Origin: an uncultured Oscillospiraceae bacterium | Lineage (GTDB): Bacteria; Bacillota; Clostridia; Oscillospirales; Ruminococcaceae | DNA length: 18,921 nt | Assembly (NCBI GenBank): GCA_934481445.1 | Contig: CAKSPC010000048.1 | Coordinates: 1 to 18,921 of the forward strand | Direction: 5' to 3' | Shown: positions 14,840-18,921 of the stretch, in pieces | How the letters are laid out: each line of letters opens with the position of its first letter | Numbering within the stretch: position 1 is the stretch's first letter | Translations under genes and position numbers: made by a program | Notes under the pieces: generated by a model | The model's database searches: none | Seen by the model: only the letters and a program-made list of their open reading frames with translations | What the model was told of the DNA's origin: nothing

Positions 14840-15586
14840 TTAACCGAATCTGCCGGTGATGTAGTCCTCGGTGCGCTTATCATGCGGGGTGGAGAAAATG
14901 GTGTCGGTATCGGCATACTCGACTACCTCACCCAGCAGGAAGAACGCAGTTTTGTCCGAGATACGCGCCGCCTGCTGCATATTATGGGTTACCATAACAA
15001 TAGTATAATCCTTTTTCAGCTCAATTGCAAGTTCTTCTATCCTGGAAGTTGAAATAGGATCCAGCGCAGAGGTGGGTTCGTCCATAAGAAGCACCTCAGG
15101 TTCTACCGCCAGCGCCCTTGCGATGCAGAGTCGCTGCTGCTGTCCGCCCGAAAGACCCAGCGCGGATTTTTTCAGCCTGTCCTTTAATTCATCCCATATT
15201 GCCGCGCCGCGCAGGGATTTTTCAACGATGTCGTCAAGCTTTACCTTCGAATGGATACCGTGCGTGCGGGGGCCGTAGGCGATGTTGTCGTAAACGCTCA
15301 TCGGGAACGGATTCGGCTTCTGGAACACCATTCCTACACGCTTGCGCAGGAGGTTCGTGTCCATCCTGCCGTAGATATCCTCGCCGTCGAGAAGAAACTG
15401 ACCGGTTATGCGGCAGCCCTCCACAAGGTCGTTCATGCGGTTCAGCGAACGCAGCAGCGTGGATTTTCCGCAACCCGAAGGGCCGATGAATGCGGTTATC
15501 CTGTTCTCGGGTATCTCAAGGCTGATGTCCTTCAGCGCGTGAAAATCATTATAGTACAGATCGGCATTTTTTATATCAAACTTCAT
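14840..15586 (-). CDS. pstB: Phosphate ABC transporter ATP-binding protein PstB
   Basis: The 248-residue ATPase of the high-affinity phosphate importer carries all ABC motifs: Walker A GPSGCGKS (35-42), Q-loop [15 protein letters not shown] (87-101, the FQKPNPFP form typical of PstB), signature LSGGQQQR (145-152), Walker B LLMDE (166-170) and switch His201 (VTHNM). The length is normal for PstB (~250). It powers the PstC/PstA channel from the cytosolic side. The ribosome binding site is AAAGGA, and the gene begins 11 nt after pstA and ends 12 nt before phoU. Confidence 0.97.
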   Translation of the reverse strand: MKFDIKNADLYYNDFHALKDISLEIPENRITAFIGPSGCGKSTLLRSLNRMNDLVEGCRITGQFLLDGEDIYGRMDTNLLRKRVGMVFQKPNPFPMSVYDNIAYGPRTHGIHSKVKLDDIVEKSLRGAAIWDELKDRLKKSALGLSGGQQQRLCIARALAVEPEVLLMDEPTSALDPISTSRIEELAIELKKDYTIVMVTHNMQQAARISDKTAFFLLGEVVEYADTDTIFSTPHDKRTEDYITGRFG

Positions 15587-15597
15587 GATATGTCCTT

Positions 15598-16527
15598 TCA
15601 GCTATGGTTTTTAGCTATCTTTCTCTCAATGAACGACGACAGCAGGTTGATCGCAGCGGTCAGAACCAGCAGTACCACCGCAGTGGCATATGCCTGCTTG
15701 GTGTAGAGTCCCTCGCTGTAAAGCGCGTACATATGCACCGCCAGCGTTCTCGTGGAGGAGAACAGGAAGTTGTCTGCGGAGGGTACCGCGGCGTATGTGC
15801 CCGCGGTGAAAATAAGCGCCGCGCTCTCGCCGACGATTCGTCCTATCGAAAGCACTATGCCAGACATTATTCCCGGAATCGCGGAGGGGAGAATTACCCT
15901 GAAAACCGTTCTCGTCTTGGAAGCGCCAAGTCCGAAACTGCCTTCGCGGTAGCTGTCAGGGACGGCAAGCAGGGCTTCTTCGGTGGTTCTTATCACCGTC
16001 GGGAGCACCATTATCGCAAGCGTGATAACACCGGAGATCAGCGAATAGCTCCAGCCGAAGCCGATGACGAACATCAGAAATCCGAACAGACCGTATACTA
16101 TCGACGGAATGCCCGAAAGGGTTTCGGTAGTTATTCTAATAAGCTTCACTATCCTGCTGCCGCGCTTGGCGTATTCAACAAGGTATATCGCGGAGAATAT
16201 GCCTATCGGCACAGCAAGCAGCAGCGTCAGGAATATCATTATGACCGTGTTGATTATCGCTGGGGTCATGGATACATTGTCCGCGGTGTATGTCCACTCG
16301 AACTGCTCCCACGACAGATTCGGTATGCCCTTTACAAGTATGAACCCGATGAGATACAGCAGTATCCCCACCGCAAACAGCGCGGACAGCATTACAAGTA
16401 TCATCAGCACAAGGGACATGGGGCTGCGCTTGTACCGCAGCAGCTTCTGCTTCAGCGTTACCTTGTTTATGTATTTCTCGGGGGCGGGTTTCGCAGTAAT
16501 GACCTTTTCGACAGTTTCACTCATCAT
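15598..16527 (-). CDS. pstA: Phosphate ABC transporter permease PstA
   Basis: The 309-residue permease has an extended polar N-terminus (~40 residues) and about six membrane helices. [13 protein letters not shown], found in Pst permeases, is followed by the cytoplasmic coupling (EAA) loop [20 protein letters not shown], which docks on PstB. It forms half of the transmembrane pore with PstC. Two adjacent ATG codons open the gene; the first (16525-16527) is chosen because AAAGGA lies 8 nt upstream. The gap to pstC is only 4 nt. I call it PstA rather than PstC from gene order and its 3' position next to pstB. Confidence 0.94.
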   Translation of the reverse strand: MMSETVEKVITAKPAPEKYINKVTLKQKLLRYKRSPMSLVLMILVMLSALFAVGILLYLIGFILVKGIPNLSWEQFEWTYTADNVSMTPAIINTVIMIFLTLLLAVPIGIFSAIYLVEYAKRGSRIVKLIRITTETLSGIPSIVYGLFGFLMFVIGFGWSYSLISGVITLAIMVLPTVIRTTEEALLAVPDSYREGSFGLGASKTRTVFRVILPSAIPGIMSGIVLSIGRIVGESAALIFTAGTYAAVPSADNFLFSSTRTLAVHMYALYSEGLYTKQAYATAVVLLVLTAAINLLSSFIERKIAKNHS

Positions 16528-16531
16528 GGTT

Positions 16532-17422
16532 TCAGTCCTTTCTGCGCTTCAGAACAGAGAAGCAGAGGTTGATTATAAGAATGAACACGAACAGCACAGC
16601 CGCCGTCGCTATGAGCGAATCGCGGTGTATTCCCTCCGCGGCATAGCCCATCTCGATAACGATATTCGACGTGAGCGTTCTTATTCCGTCGGTAACGCTC
16701 TCGGGGAGTCTTGCCTGATTTCCCGCGATCATCGCCACCGCCATGGTTTCGCCCACCGCGCGGCCGACGCCGAGGATTATCCCCGCCAGTATTCCCGATT
16801 TTGCGGCGGGAAGCGACGCAAAGAACACGCTTCTTTCATGCGTTGCCCCAAGCGCCAGCGAGCCCTCGTAATATGACTTCGGAACGGCGCGCAGCGAGGT
16901 TTCAGACACGCCGATTATAGTCGGCAGTATCATAACTCCGAGAAGTATTCCCGCGGTGAGTATACTCTTGCCCGAGCCGCCGAAGATGTCTTTCATCATC
17001 GGCACCACCGCCATCAGCCCGAAATAACCATATACTATCGACGGAATGCCCGCAAGAAGATTTACCGCAGGCTTTATAAAGCGGTACAGCCACGCAGGAC
17101 AGTAATACGCCATGAATACCGAGCAGAGTATGCCTATCGGAACGCCGACAAGTATCGCTATACCGGTTACGGTGATACTGCCGATTATCATCGGGAATAT
17201 TCCGAAGTATCCGCTGGAGGGCTTCCATTTCGTGCCGAAGATAAAGTCGAATATGCCTATCTCCCGTATCGCGGGAAATCCCCCCGCGAATATGTAAATG
17301 CAGATGAATACCACCGCAATGATGGAAACGCAGGCGCAGAGCGTGAATACCACCCTCATGAATATATCCGTGAAGCGCTGCTTTGTCATGCGGGGCTTTT
17401 GCGCCATAGTGTTAACAGTCAT
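16532..17422 (-). CDS. pstC: Phosphate ABC transporter permease PstC
   Basis: The 296-residue partner permease of PstA has about six membrane helices with [16 protein letters not shown] and the coupling loop SLRAVPKSYYEGSLALGAT. The PSSGYFGIFPMIIGSITVT segment before the ABC permease domain is typical of PstC. The ATG at 17420-17422 is chosen because AAGGTG (17431-17436) lies 8 nt upstream. The longer in-frame start at 17452 would add ten residues and place that ribosome binding site inside the gene. It is separated from pstS by 126 nt holding two hairpins, the only sizeable gap in the operon. Confidence 0.95.
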   Translation of the reverse strand: MTVNTMAQKPRMTKQRFTDIFMRVVFTLCACVSIIAVVFICIYIFAGGFPAIREIGIFDFIFGTKWKPSSGYFGIFPMIIGSITVTGIAILVGVPIGILCSVFMAYYCPAWLYRFIKPAVNLLAGIPSIVYGYFGLMAVVPMMKDIFGGSGKSILTAGILLGVMILPTIIGVSETSLRAVPKSYYEGSLALGATHERSVFFASLPAAKSGILAGIILGVGRAVGETMAVAMIAGNQARLPESVTDGIRTLTSNIVIEMGYAAEGIHRDSLIATAAVLFVFILIINLCFSVLKRRKD

Positions 17423-17454
17423 AAAAAAATCACCTTTAAATTTTACATTCAAAT

Positions 17455-17489
17455 TTCTAAAAAAACAGCACCGAAACTCTGCCCGGTGC
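17455..17489 (-). terminator. Intercistronic terminator between pstS and pstC
   Basis: On the minus strand GCACCG (17484-17489) pairs with CGGTGC (17468-17473) around a 10-nt loop and is followed by TG and seven T residues. It lies after pstS and before pstCAB, where partial termination would let PstS be made in excess over the membrane proteins. Confidence 0.7.
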
Positions 17490-17506
17490 CATTCTGGGAG
17501 AAAACC

Positions 17507-17530
17507 TCCGTGCCGCTTTCGCGGCGCGGA
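17507..17530 (-). other. Stable hairpin after the pstS stop
   Basis: 17507-17516 and 17521-17530 form a 10-bp stem (one mismatched pair on the transcribed strand) closed on the minus-strand RNA by a GAAA tetraloop. There is no T-run. Such hairpins often protect the 3' end of an upstream message, here pstS. Confidence 0.6.
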
Positions 17531-17548
17531 AAGGGAAGAAAGCGTTTA

Positions 17549-18532
17549 TCAGCCAAGCTCAGCCCAGTTGGTGATCTCGCCCGTGTAGATATTCTTTATC
17601 TGCTCGGAGGTCAGACCCTCAACAGGGTTTTCAAGGTTTACGATAACTGCGATGCCGTCGTTTGCGATGGTCTTTGCAGTAAGGCCCTTTGCAAGCTCGG
17701 TGTCCTTGAGCGCTCTGGAGCTCATACCAAGGTCGCACGCACCCTCGGAAGCCGCTGTGATGCCCGCGCCGGAACCTGTCTGCTGTACCGCGATAACGGT
17801 GTCGGGGTTTATCGCCTTATATGCGTCGGCAATCTTCTCCATTACAGGAGATACGCTGGTGGAACCCGAAAGCGTAAGATTTCCTTTCATGTTGGAGCCG
17901 GTGTATTCGCCCTCGCTGCCTACGGAGATGTAGCCGTTCTCGGAGATTATCGCCTGACCCTGGTCGCTCATGATAAAGGTCATGAAGTCAGCCGCAAGCT
18001 CGTTCAGCCCGCCCTCTTTGTAGCATACCACGAAAGGACGTGCAACTGCGTAGCTGCCGTTCAGGATGTCGTCAACGCTGGGCTCAACGCCGTCAACCTT
18101 GATGGCCTTTACAGAATCGTTAAGAGAACCGAGGGAGATGTATCCGATAGCGTCCTTGTTGTCTGCGACGGACTGGAGTACAACGGATGTGGACTGTGTG
18201 ATCTCCGCATTCTCGGTGGTCATGTCCTCTTCGTTTCCGTCGGCGTTCTTCTGAAGAATGCCCATAAGCTCAACGAATGCGCCTCTTGTACCGGAACCCT
18301 CCTCGCGGGAGATAACAGTGATGTCATCGGTAAGTGTCGCAGCGGCGTTGTCGGAAGCAGCGCTGTCCGCGGTGTTATCTGCGGTGCTGTCTGCATTGTT
18401 CTGTGCAGGAGCACTCTCGGAAGAATTGCTCTGAGCATTGTCAGAGGAAGAAGTTGTGTTGTTGGAGCAGCCGGCAAATGCGACGAGCATTGCCGCTGTT
18501 GTAAGTATAGATATTACCTTTGTTGCCTTCAT
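17549..18532 (-). CDS. pstS: Phosphate-binding lipoprotein PstS, circularly permuted domain order
   Basis: The 327-residue product has a signal peptide with lipobox FAGC (Cys22) and a long Ser/Asn/Ala/Asp-rich linker to about residue 68. It is the extracellular phosphate catcher for PstCAB. Every PstS ligand motif is visible, but in swapped order. First comes the part that normally forms the second half: ITVISREEGSGTRGAFVEL (71-89), NKDAIGYISLGSLNDSVKAI, then GQAIISENGYISVGS (192-206). Only then comes the normal start, NLTLSGSTSVSPVMEKIADA (218-237), followed by QTGSGAGI (251-258), CDLGMSSRALKD with Asp267, DGIAVIVNLENPV, and GEITNWAELG at the very end. In ordinary PstS the last segment directly precedes the first. 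The frame is continuous with an intact start and stop, so this is not a broken gene. The ribosome binding site is AAGGAGA. Confidence 0.9.
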   Translation of the reverse strand: MKATKVISILTTAAMLVAFAGCSNNTTSSSDNAQSNSSESAPAQNNADSTADNTADSAASDNAAATLTDDITVISREEGSGTRGAFVELMGILQKNADGNEEDMTTENAEITQSTSVVLQSVADNKDAIGYISLGSLNDSVKAIKVDGVEPSVDDILNGSYAVARPFVVCYKEGGLNELAADFMTFIMSDQGQAIISENGYISVGSEGEYTGSNMKGNLTLSGSTSVSPVMEKIADAYKAINPDTVIAVQQTGSGAGITAASEGACDLGMSSRALKDTELAKGLTAKTIANDGIAVIVNLENPVEGLTSEQIKNIYTGEITNWAELG

Positions 18533-18579
18533 AGTTGTTTTTCTCCTTATTATTTCATTCGTATCTCAGGTACGGCCTT

Positions 18580-18608
18580 ATTATACGATAACGTTGTTAA
18601 GCCAAAAA
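18580..18608 (-). promoter_or_regulatory. pst operon promoter with weak -35
   Basis: On the minus strand TATAAT (18580-18585) is a perfect -10, but 17 nt further upstream (18603-18608) stands TTTTTG, a poor -35. Such promoters usually need an activator. Transcription should start near 18573, giving a leader of about 40 nt before the pstS ATG. Confidence 0.72.
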
Positions 18609-18616
18609 GAGCATTA

Positions 18617-18654
18617 ATGTAAAATCTATGTAAAACATTTAACATTGATGTAAA
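18617..18654 (-). promoter_or_regulatory. Tandem Pho-box repeats (PhoB/PhoP operator)
   Basis: On the minus strand TTTACAT occurs three times exactly (18648-18654, 18628-18634, 18617-18623), plus a degenerate GTTAAAT at 18637-18643. Starts are spaced 11, 9 and 11 bp, close to one helical turn. PhoP of Bacillus binds direct repeats of TT(A/T/C)ACA at ~11-bp period, so these are likely the binding sites for the PhoB encoded in the same operon. They lie just upstream of the weak -35. Confidence 0.78.
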
Positions 18655-18675
18655 ATCAGAAAAAGAACCCCCGCC

Positions 18676-18921
18676 CAGCGAGCGAAGCAAAGCGATGCTG
18701 CGCCCCCTCACGCGAGTGCCTTTCCATTGAGTGTACATATAATGTTGCAGCCACCTACGAGAGCCTACGCCAAGCATTACACCAAAGTCGCGGAGCGAGA
18801 TCAACCCATAACTTTCAAGCACAAGAAAAATCGACAAAGGGGGGAAAGGGAGAGGGGAAGGGGAGCTCGAGGGGAAAACCGTAGGGGAAGGGGGGAGATG
18901 TCGATTTTTGTCGGATTTCTA
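18676..18921 (-). repeat. Dispersed intergenic repeat, copy B (cut by window edge)
   Basis: The minus strand of this stretch matches copy A (8771-9089) block for block, from AAATCCGACAAAAATCGACA at the window edge to CATCGCTTTGCTTCGCTCG at 18679-18697, with about 70 bases fewer between the core and the end. Copies A and B are therefore in inverted orientation. Differences between copies change the peptide in every frame examined, so the repeat is not protein-coding. Copy B begins about 20 bases beyond the Pho boxes. Bases 18533-18675 hold only the pst control region. Confidence 0.85.
18839..18895 (+). other. G-quadruplex motif inside repeat copy B
   Basis: Seven runs of three to six G lie on the plus strand. 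The first four, GGGGGG-AAA-GGG-AGA-GGGG-AA-GGGG (18839-18863), fit the canonical G3+N1-7 quadruplex pattern with very short loops. The remaining runs are at 18871-18874, 18884-18887 and 18890-18895. The tract is enclosed by the inverted repeat AAAAATCGACA/TGTCGATTTTT. Confidence 0.75.

Noticed and set aside
13433..15052. 539-residue open frame on the plus strand across phoB-phoU-pstB
   Set aside because: Opposite strand to three well-supported genes, with no ribosome binding site or family motif.
17549..18532. pstS as a truncated or frameshifted pseudogene because its N-terminal motifs appear late
   Set aside because: Signal peptide, lipobox, all ligand motifs, ribosome binding site, start and stop are intact in one frame; only the order is rotated.
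17399..18622. 407-residue open frame on the plus strand across pstS
   Set aside because: Antisense to pstS; it covers the promoter as well, which a real gene would not.

Overview
The window looks like a chromosomal segment of a Gram-positive anaerobe of the class Clostridia, most likely near Ruminococcus/Oscillospiraceae. The basis is strong AAGGAGG-type ribosome binding sites, TTGACA-17-TATAAT promoters, a fused SecDF, lipoproteins with Ser/Thr/Ala-rich linkers, and a PhoB/PhoR/PhoU-Pst cluster. The genus assignment is inference; no rRNA or tRNA gene was seen.

Layout. 1-408: a hairpin-rich stretch, then a consensus promoter and a structured leader. 409-1248: rplM-rpsI (ribosomal proteins L13 and S9) with an intrinsic terminator. 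1371-1866: a graveyard of mobile DNA, holding the last ~34 codons of a tyrosine recombinase (minus strand) and a collapsed IS30-type transposase (plus strand; N-terminal helix-turn-helix joined out of frame to the C-terminus), then a terminator. 1998-4343 (minus): secDF from a TTG start. 4595-6604 (plus): a large DUF2339-like multi-pass membrane protein, divergent from secDF. 6706-8559 (plus): ychF followed by a membrane-anchored NERD-domain protein. 8560-9130: no gene; hairpins and copy A of a dispersed intergenic repeat. 9172-10588 (minus): a lipoprotein gene followed, one base after its stop, by an HD-domain hydrolase gene. 10781-11783 (plus): a promoter, a ~260-nt structured RNA ending in an intrinsic terminator, and a second lipoprotein gene 9 nt past the T-run. 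11835-18532 (minus): one phosphate operon in transcription order pstS-pstC-pstA-pstB-phoU-phoB-phoR, driven by a promoter with tandem Pho-box-like repeats and a poor -35. 18676-18921: copy B of the dispersed repeat in inverse orientation to copy A, cut by the window edge.

How it works together. PstS captures phosphate outside the membrane, PstC/PstA form the channel, PstB supplies ATP hydrolysis, PhoU links transporter state to the PhoR kinase, and PhoB should act on the Pho boxes in front of pstS, making the operon self-regulated. An intrinsic terminator between pstS and pstC probably keeps PstS in excess over the membrane complex.

Most notable: (1) PstS appears circularly permuted. The half that is normally C-terminal (SREEGSGTR ... 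GYISVGS) comes first and the half that is normally N-terminal (LSGSTSVSPV ... GEITNWAELG) comes last, with every phosphate-contact motif kept. (2) A dispersed repeat with runs of G, one copy carrying a canonical G-quadruplex motif, sits as an inverted pair around ~9.6 kb. (3) An unidentified leader or small RNA lies before the lipoprotein at 11091. (4) Two mobile-element fossils lie between rpsI and secDF.
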